Of a DNA stretch of 31,658 nt, positions 1 to 8,137 are shown piece by piece. The first letter of the stretch is position 1. Each line of letters begins with the position of its first letter. The DNA comes from PVC group bacterium (ex Bugula neritina AB1). GTDB taxonomy: Bacteria > GCA-001730085. Position numbers and translations under genes: made by a program. Location of the stretch: assembly GCA_001730085.1 (NCBI GenBank), contig MDLB01000093.1:1-31658 (forward strand). Reading direction: 5' to 3'. The notes below the pieces were generated by a model. That model made no database searches, was not told where the DNA came from, and saw only the letters and a program-made list of their open reading frames with translations.

Positions 1-18
1 TCTTTTTCAATAAGGGAT

Positions 19-33
19 ATGAGGTATTTCGCA
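19..33. repeat. 15-nt sequence shared with the hairpin at 14882
   Basis: ATGAGGTATTTCGCA is the exact reverse complement of the left arm of the strong hairpin at 14882-14919. The partner arm, if present, would lie left of the window edge. A run of eight T follows at 51-58. It could be the 3' half of a terminator of an upstream gene. A single 15-mer match in 31 kb can occur by chance, so the link rests mainly on both copies being intergenic. Confidence 0.35.
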
Positions 34-80
34 AGAGCCGTAATAAGAAATTTTTTTTACCTTGAACTTATAAAAAAACA

Positions 81-116
81 TTGACATAAGTTTAAATATC
101 AAATATAATATTATTT
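81..116 (+). promoter_or_regulatory. consensus sigma-70 promoter giving a leaderless mRNA
   Basis: A perfect -35 box TTGACA (81-86), a 17-bp spacer and a perfect -10 box TATAAT (104-109) stand directly before the ATG at 117. Only 7 nt separate the -10 box from the start codon, so transcription should begin at or within a base or two of the A of ATG. There is no room for a Shine-Dalgarno site and none is seen. The same arrangement is repeated at 2551-2586. Confidence 0.85.
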
Positions 117-2300
117 ATGTTTAAAATAGCTTTAATTGTAATATTTAACATTTACTCTTTTTCTTCTATTTTTCCTTTAGGTGTTTCTTCAGAAATATTT
201 AATCTTAAGAACCCTTTGGTCAATCCAAAATCTAAAGAGCTTTCACCTGCAAGACAATCTTCTACTGATTTACACCCTTTCCCTAAAGAAAACTTTGATC
301 AAAATGAATACCTTATCAATGATTTAGGCTGGAACATACCTTTTTATAGTAAAAATAAACGTTGGAGATCTTTTTTTAAGATTCTAGGTGCCTTCTTTGT
401 TTTTTTTCTGATATCCTTAGGTTTTTTTATTTTGGGAGAATTCGCAAAAGAACTAGCTATACCGGGAAAGGTTCTGTTCGTTATCTCTTCGATTGCTTTA
501 GTGCAAGTATTGACTGTTTTACTTCAGTACAATATGTTTCATATGTTAAAGGCTACTAATAAATATGAGATGGTGAAAAGAATATTTTATAAGATTTTAC
601 CAACACAGAGTTTGATTTTTTTCTTTCTGCTTTTATCTATATCCCTAACTTTATTTTTTTTAGAAGGGATCAAAAGTAATTATTTTTATTTCTTTACCTC
701 TTTATTCCTTTTTCTATTTATCAATATATTTGTAACAGACTTTATTTTTTATAGGTATTTGAAAAAAAGAGAACTAACTCAAGAGCAAGTTGAGTATGAT
801 TTTGGATGTACGCATAAGTTTGGGAATCTAAAATCATCACTTAAGATGTCGAGTTATAATTTTAAAGATAGTAATGATGGCCAAGGTGTCCAAGCTGATA
901 AAGATGTTCCTGATGCGGCTCAAAAAAACGCACAAAATAAATCGAGAAATCTTAAGACTAAGGTTTCTCTTATACCCACTACCAAATACAAACTATACTT
1001 GGATTGGGAAAAGAATTGGAGAGATTTTTCCTTAGCCGACGCTTTAAAATTAAAGGAGTTTTCAAAGGCTAATAAGGATCTTTTAAGTGATAATATTTTC
1101 ACGATTGTTTCATTGATGTATCTTTTTGATCAGGGTAGATTTGGGAAAGAGGCACTGGCGACAGGTAAAATAACTAAAAAGTCAAAACAAGAGATTTTTA
1201 TAAAAAATTTAAGAGTTTTTGTTAAGAAAGAATATAATTTAAAATATTTTTTTGAATATTTATTTATACAAAAATATCCCAAAATTAGACTGCCCTACTG
1301 GATAGAAAGACGAAACCAATGGATAAAAGATGTCATATCACAGATAGAAAATAATCCGGTTAAAACTATAAATTTATTTAAAAAACAACTTAAAGATATG
1401 TCAAAAAGGATTCATGATGAAACGAATAATGCTTGGAAAGCTTTTTTTACCCAATATTTCTCTTTAGATAAATTTGATAGTTCTGAACGAGAAAGATATG
1501 GATTATTGCAAAAAAAAGACAAGCCATTTATTAAAAGAGGGCAAGATCTAATGAAAGAAGCTTCCTTATATCCTACAAGAGATTCAAATGAGATAAGAAC
1601 AGAAATCAATAAAAAGTGGGAAAAGTCGTTTTTTAAGCAAGGTAGCTCTCAAAACAACAAGGTAATGTTTAAAGATAAGAAAGAAGGGATATCGAGGGAG
1701 CTTTACGATATGCTTTTTAAACCTGACTCAGAATGTACTTTTCTTGATGTTCTTTTTATTCTCTCAGCTATGGGTATTCCTCAAATAGACTCTTCTAAAG
1801 AACTAGAAAAAGGGAGATTCCTTGAGAGCGGGGGTGAAAGAAAAGTTTATGTAGAAAAGTTCTTAATAATGATGGATAATTTTAAAAATAAATTTTCAAC
1901 AAAAAACTATAATATCAGAAACATATTTAAGTTAACATTAGAACAATATAATCAAAATCTTTTAACATATATGCCTGATTATTCTAATTTTGATATTTCT
2001 AGTCAATGGAACAATCTCTATATTGAACATCTTAGTGGGCTTCTTTTGAATACAACAAGAAATTCTGATTTGAATCTTCCTTTTACCCGTCTAGTGAAAT
2101 ATCTTAGAGATATTTATTTCTTTTATTTGTCTGATCCTAGCGACTCTAGGGTTAAAGAAGAAAAGGAGGGCTGTGTTAAGTATAACGCTTGGCTTCTAGA
2201 GCAGAAAAGTTTCTCTTCTTTTTTAAGGAGTAAAACGGGATATTTATATTTGATCCAAGAAAGAGTAAATGCTTTTGAGCAATTTACAACAAGTGCCTAA
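117..2300 (+). CDS. membrane protein, four TM helices, paralogue of the next gene
   Basis: No known family is recognised. The 727-aa protein has a short hydrophobic N-terminus (about 1-20), a hydrophilic linker, four hydrophobic helices (about 86-108, 118-140, 163-183, 188-212), then some 500 mostly charged, helical residues. It is a full-length paralogue of 2587-4728. Shared patterns are WRSFFKI before TM1, FYKILP before TM3, DNIF.IVSL near residue 325, FL...F.L..MG/LG in the last third, and the terminal Ser-Ala. The C-terminal part is probably cytoplasmic or periplasmic and may interact with a partner. The ATG at 117 is fixed by the promoter ending 7 nt before it. Codon use is visibly more AT-rich than in the aro genes. 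Confidence 0.85.
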   Translation: MFKIALIVIFNIYSFSSIFPLGVSSEIFNLKNPLVNPKSKELSPARQSSTDLHPFPKENFDQNEYLINDLGWNIPFYSKNKRWRSFFKILGAFFVFFLISLGFFILGEFAKELAIPGKVLFVISSIALVQVLTVLLQYNMFHMLKATNKYEMVKRIFYKILPTQSLIFFFLLLSISLTLFFLEGIKSNYFYFFTSLFLFLFINIFVTDFIFYRYLKKRELTQEQVEYDFGCTHKFGNLKSSLKMSSYNFKDSNDGQGVQADKDVPDAAQKNAQNKSRNLKTKVSLIPTTKYKLYLDWEKNWRDFSLADALKLKEFSKANKDLLSDNIFTIVSLMYLFDQGRFGKEALATGKITKKSKQEIFIKNLRVFVKKEYNLKYFFEYLFIQKYPKIRLPYWIERRNQWIKDVISQIENNPVKTINLFKKQLKDMSKRIHDETNNAWKAFFTQYFSLDKFDSSERERYGLLQKKDKPFIKRGQDLMKEASLYPTRDSNEIRTEINKKWEKSFFKQGSSQNNKVMFKDKKEGISRELYDMLFKPDSECTFLDVLFILSAMGIPQIDSSKELEKGRFLESGGERKVYVEKFLIMMDNFKNKFSTKNYNIRNIFKLTLEQYNQNLLTYMPDYSNFDISSQWNNLYIEHLSGLLLNTTRNSDLNLPFTRLVKYLRDIYFFYLSDPSDSRVKEEKEGCVKYNAWLLEQKSFSSFLRSKTGYLYLIQERVNAFEQFTTSA

Positions 2301-2550
2301 AAGAGCCGACGATTGCTATTGAAGGTTCCCTTCCTTGACCCCCTTGCTAAATAGTTCACCAATTAAGACTCTTAAAATATACCTTTTGATATTTTTTATC
2401 ATTATTTATGGGTGATTATTTTAAATATTTTTGGAATAAATCCTCGGAGGTGCTTTGTAACAATATCAAGTTTTTAACAAAAAGGGGCGAGAGCTATTTA
2501 CCGAGAGATTCAAGTTGATATAAAGTTTTTTTAAACCTTTCAAAAAAACA

Positions 2551-2586
2551 TTGAAATATATCTATTTTTATGGTATAATTTAATAT
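2551..2586 (+). promoter_or_regulatory. extended -10 promoter giving a leaderless mRNA
   Basis: TTGAAA (2551-2556), a 17-bp spacer and TATAAT (2574-2579) preceded by TGG form an extended -10 promoter. The ATG at 2587 follows after exactly 7 nt, as in the paralogue at 117. The bases before the -35 box are also shared: AAAAAAACATTGA occurs at both promoters. The conserved geometry suggests co-duplication of gene and promoter, and leaderless translation of both. Confidence 0.85.
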
Positions 2587-4728
2587 ATGTTAAAGATTTT
2601 TTTATATATAACTTTAAATTTTTATATGTCAATATCTCTTTTTTCTTTAGGGGTAAATTCTGAAATAAAAAAACCTAAAGCTCTTTTAGAAAGGTTTAAA
2701 GAAACCGTAAAACCTAAGTCGTTTCCCTCTAAGAATAAAAAGAATCTATCGAGAGTTGTTTTTTCGCCTATTCTTGATAAGGAAAACCTTTGGCGTTCTT
2801 TTTTTAAAATCATGGGTATTTTGCTCTTTTTCTTTTTGGCGTCTACTGTATTTTTTATTTTGGGACAATATCTGCCCAGCCTTTACTATATACCTTTTGT
2901 TCAAAGCGCTGGATTAGTAATTTTTATTTTATTTGGCATTATTTTTATTCAATCCTTTATTATTATGATGAATTATTGTCTTTTTAAATCATCAAAAACT
3001 TCAAAAGCATATGGCAAGATAAGAAACTTTTTCTATAAAATTTTGCCTAGGGTTGTTTTTTCTATTTTTATTATGTTAGCTTTTGTGGCTATTATTTTAT
3101 GCTTGAATGGAATAAATATTGCCATTATTAATATACTCGTTTTTTTCACTTTTTTTCTGCCTACGAGCATTTTATACACAGATTTTGGTGTTTATATTTT
3201 CTTAAAATATAAGTATAAGGGATTTAATGAGATAGATGAACTCAAGATCACGGACTATCGATATATAAAGAGCCTTCCTAAAGTGAGGGTTTTAATCGCG
3301 AAGAAGATAGGCATTGATACTAGGGATAAATATAATTCTTTTGGAAATAGACAGTCTAATAGTATTATTTATGCAAATAAAAGTCTTAACTATATTTATG
3401 TTAATTTAAAACAAAAATGGCTTGTAAAAACTGCTTATCCTTATGTTACTAAAAAGAAGCAAAAAGGAGCTGATTTTCAGCTAAGTCACGAAAAAGCTTT
3501 AACGGACAATATATTTTTAATCGTTTCTTTGTTAGATATTTTCGAGGTAATAAAATTTAGTGAAAAAGAGTTTTTAGACGGAGCAACTTCAGATACAGCA
3601 AAAAAACAACGTTTAAAGAAATATTTAAATTTGTATTTGACAAAATCAACAAATACGAAACTCTTTTTTCACAAGCTTTATAAGACCTCTTTCTCTCCTA
3701 AGAAAGGCTCAGTTTTACCTGATGAAACTTTTATAGCTCGTATTTCTGAAAAAATAAGACATTGCCCTGCAACTAATATTAAGGAATATAAGACAAATTT
3801 AAAGGACTTGAAGGGAGTACTAAATAGCTTTAAAGAAGAGAGTAAAAAGAGAAGAAATATTACTTTTGATGAGCTATATCAAACTAAGACAAGAGCCATA
3901 CTCCCTCTATCTGCTACAGGAAAAGGAGTTGCTGTCCAGAGGTCAACAGAGGATGACAAAAAGAAAAAAAGGCGGAAAAAAGCTAAGGGAACTACCGAGA
4001 GTAAATGGGTTGAGAAGCTTAGGCTAAAAGGTATATACATCCTAAACACTATTGCTGAGAACAAACAGATTTCTTCCTATTTACTAGCCTTGCTTAAAGA
4101 AAATAATCACCAAAACTTTTTAAAAACGATCTTTTTACTAGATACCTTAGGTTTTTTGCAAGAAGGCTTTAATGAAATTTTAGAAGTTAAATCTACAAAA
4201 GCGTCTACCAAAAAGGATTTATTGATTGATCGATTGTTAGTATTCTTAAGCTATATGGATAAAAGCGTTAGGAACCCTAAAGTTATTCTGGACTTTAATA
4301 CTTTGTTTAGAATGATGATTTATGATTATTTAACTTTTTTTAAGGAAGCGGCAAAAGATCATAAAAAAAGTTTTTTATATCAAGGAATAAAAGATGCTAC
4401 TGATAAGCTATTAGAAATATATCAGTACCGCATTGAGACTAGTTTTAATACGGGGCTTTTGGGGGAAATACATTTTTCAAAAATGGAACAAGAAGAGTGT
4501 AAAAAGAGACTAAAACTCATGACGAAAAAGTTCTTATTTTATATGATGAGTAAAAACAATAAACCAAGTAAAGGGGATAAAGGCATTCAGAAAAGAGATG
4601 AAGACTGCTCTGCTTTATGGCGTACAGCTTTTAATAACTTTATAGAGGGGCATCTAAAAGATAAGCATCCAGCTGCTTTTTCAACTCTTACCGAAGAGGC
4701 TTTTGCTCTTTTGAAAAAAAGTGCTTGA
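2587..4728 (+). CDS. membrane protein, four TM helices, paralogue of the preceding gene
   Basis: This 713-aa protein is unrecognised but is a tandem paralogue of 117-2300. It has a hydrophobic N-terminus (1-21, ending SLFSLGVNSEI against SIFPLGVSSEI in the paralogue), a basic linker, four membrane helices (about 72-95, 103-128, 145-165, 167-200) and a long hydrophilic helical tail. The tail contains a very basic stretch near residues 455-470 (KKKKRRKKAK). It ends Lys-Lys-Ser-Ala. The start is fixed by the promoter 7 nt upstream. The low identity despite a colinear pattern suggests an old duplication or fast evolution. It could be an envelope scaffold or a secreted-effector-like protein, but no function can be assigned. 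Confidence 0.85.
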   Translation: MLKIFLYITLNFYMSISLFSLGVNSEIKKPKALLERFKETVKPKSFPSKNKKNLSRVVFSPILDKENLWRSFFKIMGILLFFFLASTVFFILGQYLPSLYYIPFVQSAGLVIFILFGIIFIQSFIIMMNYCLFKSSKTSKAYGKIRNFFYKILPRVVFSIFIMLAFVAIILCLNGINIAIINILVFFTFFLPTSILYTDFGVYIFLKYKYKGFNEIDELKITDYRYIKSLPKVRVLIAKKIGIDTRDKYNSFGNRQSNSIIYANKSLNYIYVNLKQKWLVKTAYPYVTKKKQKGADFQLSHEKALTDNIFLIVSLLDIFEVIKFSEKEFLDGATSDTAKKQRLKKYLNLYLTKSTNTKLFFHKLYKTSFSPKKGSVLPDETFIARISEKIRHCPATNIKEYKTNLKDLKGVLNSFKEESKKRRNITFDELYQTKTRAILPLSATGKGVAVQRSTEDDKKKKRRKKAKGTTESKWVEKLRLKGIYILNTIAENKQISSYLLALLKENNHQNFLKTIFLLDTLGFLQEGFNEILEVKSTKASTKKDLLIDRLLVFLSYMDKSVRNPKVILDFNTLFRMMIYDYLTFFKEAAKDHKKSFLYQGIKDATDKLLEIYQYRIETSFNTGLLGEIHFSKMEQEECKKRLKLMTKKFLFYMMSKNNKPSKGDKGIQKRDEDCSALWRTAFNNFIEGHLKDKHPAAFSTLTEEAFALLKKSA

Positions 4729-4838
4729 TTTATCTTGAGTTATTTTTAATAAAGAATTGTAGTCTTTTTTTGAGAGTCTTTAGAGTAGAGATTAAAAAAG
4801 TGCTTTTCCCTTTTTCCGAAAGTGTGCCCGGTTTTTTC

Positions 4839-4858
4839 GAGAGCTAAAAAAAGCTTTC
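4839..4858 (+). terminator. possible hairpin terminator between convergent genes
   Basis: GAGAGCT, a loop of six A, then AGCTTTC form a 7-bp stem with one G-U pair, followed by TAGTTTTATT. It lies 110 nt after the + strand gene ending at 4728 and just outside the stop of the convergent - strand gene. The stem is short and the T-run interrupted, so it is only a candidate. Confidence 0.35.
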
Positions 4859-4866
4859 TAGTTTTA

Positions 4867-7800
4867 TTATGCTGAAGCAGTTTCTTTAGTTAAATTATAA
4901 TTAAATGTGTGGATTATGGTTTCTAAAAAACGGGTGTAGTTCTCCTTTGAATTAAGACTGTTAGAAATTAAAAAATTTAGGTATTCGTTCTTGTTGATAC
5001 ATTTTTCGAACTCTGATAGAGCCTGAGAGCTCGTGAATCGATCGTAAAAAATTTTTTTTAAGCTATCTTCTTTAGGAGTTAATGCTGTAGGGTATTGATG
5101 GAATCTATCTTCATCTTTTACAGCTTCGTTTGATTGAATGAAAAACTCTATTGTGCCAAAAAAATACTGAAGGAGATACCATAAAATCAAATCATGCAAA
5201 AAGGTTTGATCTGGATTTAGTTTATAAAATTTATTGCGACCTATGATTCTTCCTGCCCCTTTTGAATCGATATGACCCTTTGAAATGTTTCTATTTAAAG
5301 TGTTAAAAGCTCGTCTCATTTTTAGAATGACATCAGATTGCTCTTGCTTAGATACTAGATGCTCATTCATAGACTCTTTAAGCTGTTTTTTAAAATCAAA
5401 TGAAGGATTTAATATCCAGCTTAAGGAGTCAGAGATATTTTGCAATTCGCATTTTAGAATTCTAATCAGTGTTGCTTTATCTCTCTTTTCCGAGGATAGC
5501 CTTATAGCAATTTCATTTATAGTAGCAGAGATTTTTTCTATTTTTAAAGACTTTTCAGGTATAGAGGAGATTTTCTCGGAGATTTTTTTTAGTTGAGGTA
5601 TTAGAGATTCATCAAGATATTGTTTAAATGTATGTTCTTCATCGTATCTTCTTTGTTTTGTCAAACTTTCACTATGCCCAAAAAAAATACACGGCTTCTC
5701 AAGTGATAAGATTTCTGACTTTATTTTATCAATAGATTCAGAAATACTTTCTAAGATAGTTTTTGTACGTTCGTCTAAACTTTGCTCTTGAGTGCTTTCT
5801 AGTTCTTTTTCTATAGAGAGTAGAGCTTCTAACACACTATCCATGTAGTTTTCTACGATCTGTAAAATTCTTATATAGGAAAAAATCGAGTTCATAGGAG
5901 GGAAACCCGCACCTTCGTATTTAGAATATACGAGTAAGGAGGTTAGATAAACGTCTTTTAGTTTAGAGGGTTCTTTTTTTGGGGAATGAAACTTAAGTAA
6001 ATCATCACTAGAGGCGTGTTTTTTTAAGAAGAGACGCATTGGGTTTTCTGAAGGAGGGCTTACAGCCAAGAAATTTGCCGTAGAGGAAGACCTGTGAGAA
6101 AGCGGAAGTTCTTCTCTTCTTGGTGATTTATTTTTTGAATCTGATGGCGGAGTCGATGAGGTTGAATCACTGATAGGTAGTTCCAAATTTTTTGGGGTTT
6201 TCAAAAGAGCCTTACTTATAAGGATTCTTTTCTTCTTGTCTGTAAGAGGGGGACTTTCACTTTTCTGCGATATAGGGGCGTGGGTACTTCCTTCAGATAT
6301 TTGCGATTGAGGAGGATCTTTAGGAAGAGGGCTTGGGGGTAGATGATTTTGAAGGGTACGATTCTCGGATCCTTTTAATAAGGTACCTAAAGATAGAGAT
6401 CTTTTTGAGAGAGTAGGAGGGAGCCTTCTTGGTGATTTATTTTTTAAATCCGTTGGAGGAGTAGTTGGTGGAATACTTTTCGTTTGTTTTTTTTCGATCG
6501 GATTTTGTCTTCTTAATGGGCGCCTTTTCTTTTGCTGATTTGTTGAATCACTATTAGAGAGATGCCCTTGATCTAGAGATTTTTTAGGATGACTGTTCTT
6601 AGGTTTTGTTAATGAGTTATCTGAGGTTGCTAATTGATGAGTTTTTCGATTAGTATGTGAATAAGGAGGTTTCGCTGAACTTAATTTATCTAGTATTGCA
6701 GAAGGAAGCTCTAGATTGAGTGATGTGGTTGAGTTAGAGGGAGTGAGTTTACTTTCTTGTATCGAATCATTATCTTCTGTGGTAGAAGGAGTCTCTGGAT
6801 CGTGTGATGAGGTTGAGTGAGAGGGAGTGAGTTTACTTTCTTGTATCGAATCATTATCTTCTGTGGTAGAAGGAGTCTCTGGATCGTGTGGTGAGGTTGA
6901 GTCAGATGAAGAGAGATTTTTTACTTGTTTGGGATCATTATCTAGTTTGGTAGCCGTCGTCTCTAGAGAGAGTCGTGAGGTTGAGTCAGAGGGAGTGAGG
7001 TTTTTTACTTGTTTTGGACCATTATCTAGTTCGGTAGCAGTCGTCTCTAGAGAGAGTCGTGAGGTTGAGTCAGAGGGAGTGAGGTTTTTTACTTGTTTTG
7101 GACCATTATCTAGTTCGGTAGCAGTCGTCTCTAGAGAGAGTCGTGAGGTTGAGTCAGAGGGAGTGAGGTTTTTTACTTGTTTTGGACCATTATCTAGTTC
7201 GGTAGCCGTCGTCTCTAGAGAGAGTCGTGAGGTTGAGTCAGAGGGAAAGATATTTTTTCCTTGTTTTGTATCAAAAATCTCTAGATTGATTGTTCCGAGT
7301 GATTCAGATAAAGATACCTTTTTTTCTCTAGATAAAGAAATCTTTTTTTCTTGTGTTGAATCATTCTTGATTGTGTATAAAAATACAAATAGATAGACGA
7401 TAAAAAAAGGTATCGATGCTAGGCATAAAGAATAGGATAAGAGTAAGTTTCTTCCAAAACTTGGAATATATGTTTCACTAAAGATGAATGCCGTAATCGT
7501 TAATAAAGCAGGAAGAGCAAAAAGAAAAATTTTTATTAGATACTTTCGGTTTTTAAAAGAGAGTCTGTTTTCGTATAAGTATAAGGAGGAAATAAGCCAT
7601 ACAAAGATAGAAATAAAAATAAGAGGTATAAAAAGATACTCTTTTGAAATGATTCCATTTAAAGAGATATTCAGAATGTAAATTAAAGATGATATGAAAA
7701 AGTAAAAAATAACAGAAGGGATTAAAAGTTTACGAGAAATTTTTATCCCTTTTTCTAAAGAAGTGGAGTGAGGTATAATGATTTGATGATCAATTTTTCC

Positions 7801-7941
7801 TCTTTTTATATGAGCTAAGGAAGATGTAGTAGTAGAGGCGATGATAGATAAAGAAGACTGAGGAGCTAGGGGACTCAAGTCTATTGAAATAGAATAAAAA
7901 ACACATAAAAGTTGAAAAATGAATATAGTAAAACGTTTCAC
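4867..7941 (-). CDS. repeat-bearing membrane protein of the same architecture as the 117 and 2587 genes
   Basis: Unrecognised, about 1024 aa. The GTG at 7941 is chosen as start: it begins VKRFTIFIF, a normal signal-like N-terminus, and has GGGGA 9 nt upstream. An in-frame TTG at 7977 extends it but lies between or inside promoter bases. The order is a hydrophobic N-terminus (1-20), a linker, four TM helices (about 72-93, 102-123, 134-155, 163-190), a Ser/Thr-rich array of 28-aa repeats (about 213-408), a Pro/Ser/Lys/Arg-rich linker to about 660, then a helical C-terminal domain ending Thr-Ala-Ser-Ala. Anchor, four TMs, variable spacer and Ser-Ala end match the two + strand paralogues, although the sequence is far more divergent. 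It is probably an envelope protein with a disordered exposed spacer. Confidence 0.8.
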   Translation of the reverse strand: MKRFTIFIFQLLCVFYSISIDLSPLAPQSSLSIIASTTTSSLAHIKRGKIDHQIIIPHSTSLEKGIKISRKLLIPSVIFYFFISSLIYILNISLNGIISKEYLFIPLIFISIFVWLISSLYLYENRLSFKNRKYLIKIFLFALPALLTITAFIFSETYIPSFGRNLLLSYSLCLASIPFFIVYLFVFLYTIKNDSTQEKKISLSREKKVSLSESLGTINLEIFDTKQGKNIFPSDSTSRLSLETTATELDNGPKQVKNLTPSDSTSRLSLETTATELDNGPKQVKNLTPSDSTSRLSLETTATELDNGPKQVKNLTPSDSTSRLSLETTATKLDNDPKQVKNLSSSDSTSPHDPETPSTTEDNDSIQESKLTPSHSTSSHDPETPSTTEDNDSIQESKLTPSNSTTSLNLELPSAILDKLSSAKPPYSHTNRKTHQLATSDNSLTKPKNSHPKKSLDQGHLSNSDSTNQQKKRRPLRRQNPIEKKQTKSIPPTTPPTDLKNKSPRRLPPTLSKRSLSLGTLLKGSENRTLQNHLPPSPLPKDPPQSQISEGSTHAPISQKSESPPLTDKKKRILISKALLKTPKNLELPISDSTSSTPPSDSKNKSPRREELPLSHRSSSTANFLAVSPPSENPMRLFLKKHASSDDLLKFHSPKKEPSKLKDVYLTSLLVYSKYEGAGFPPMNSIFSYIRILQIVENYMDSVLEALLSIEKELESTQEQSLDERTKTILESISESIDKIKSEILSLEKPCIFFGHSESLTKQRRYDEEHTFKQYLDESLIPQLKKISEKISSIPEKSLKIEKISATINEIAIRLSSEKRDKATLIRILKCELQNISDSLSWILNPSFDFKKQLKESMNEHLVSKQEQSDVILKMRRAFNTLNRNISKGHIDSKGAGRIIGRNKFYKLNPDQTFLHDLILWYLLQYFFGTIEFFIQSNEAVKDEDRFHQYPTALTPKEDSLKKIFYDRFTSSQALSEFEKCINKNEYLNFLISNSLNSKENYTRFLETIIHTFNYNLTKETASA
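6719..7306 (-). repeat. seven-unit 84-bp in-frame tandem repeat
   Basis: Seven units of 84 bp (28 aa) begin at 6719, 6803, 6887, 6971, 7055, 7139 and 7223. The three units from 6971 to 7222 are almost identical at DNA level, differing by about one base. The two units at 6719 and 6803 form a second similar pair, and the outer units are degenerate. Each encodes a core like SDSTSRLSLETTATELDN. The frame is kept because 84 is a multiple of 3, so copy-number change would lengthen or shorten the spacer without breaking the gene. Confidence 0.95.
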
Positions 7942-7977
7942 AAAAAAATTCCCCAACAAACAAGAGCACTCCCGCAA

Positions 7978-7983
7978 ATTCTA
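7978..7983 (-). promoter_or_regulatory. possible extended -10 element for the repeat-bearing gene
   Basis: Reading the minus strand, TGTTAGAAT contains a TAGAAT hexamer (one mismatch to TATAAT) with an extended TGn. No good -35 box is seen at 17 bp. Transcription would begin near 7971, leaving about 30 nt of leader before the GTG at 7941. This also argues against the TTG at 7977 being the start. Confidence 0.35.
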
Positions 7984-8137
7984 ACATAAAACATTTTTTT
8001 TTAAAATTAATATCAAATGTAGGGGCTCTAGTAACTCTTTTTAAAAGGCGATTGAGGTTTAAGTAAAATCAAAGGTAAAAATATTAAATTTTATTAAAGT
8101 ATAATTGTAATAAATTAAAGGATAATCAAATTTTAAA

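Noticed and set aside
5285-5596. 103-aa plus-strand ORF
   Set aside because: Antisense to the helical C-terminal domain of the minus-strand membrane protein; no ribosome site or recognisable feature.
6827-7396. 189-aa plus-strand ORF
   Set aside because: It is the antisense shadow of the 84-bp repeat array. The periodic, frame-preserving repeat keeps the opposite frame open. The minus frame has the signal segment, TM helices and a full-length domain.
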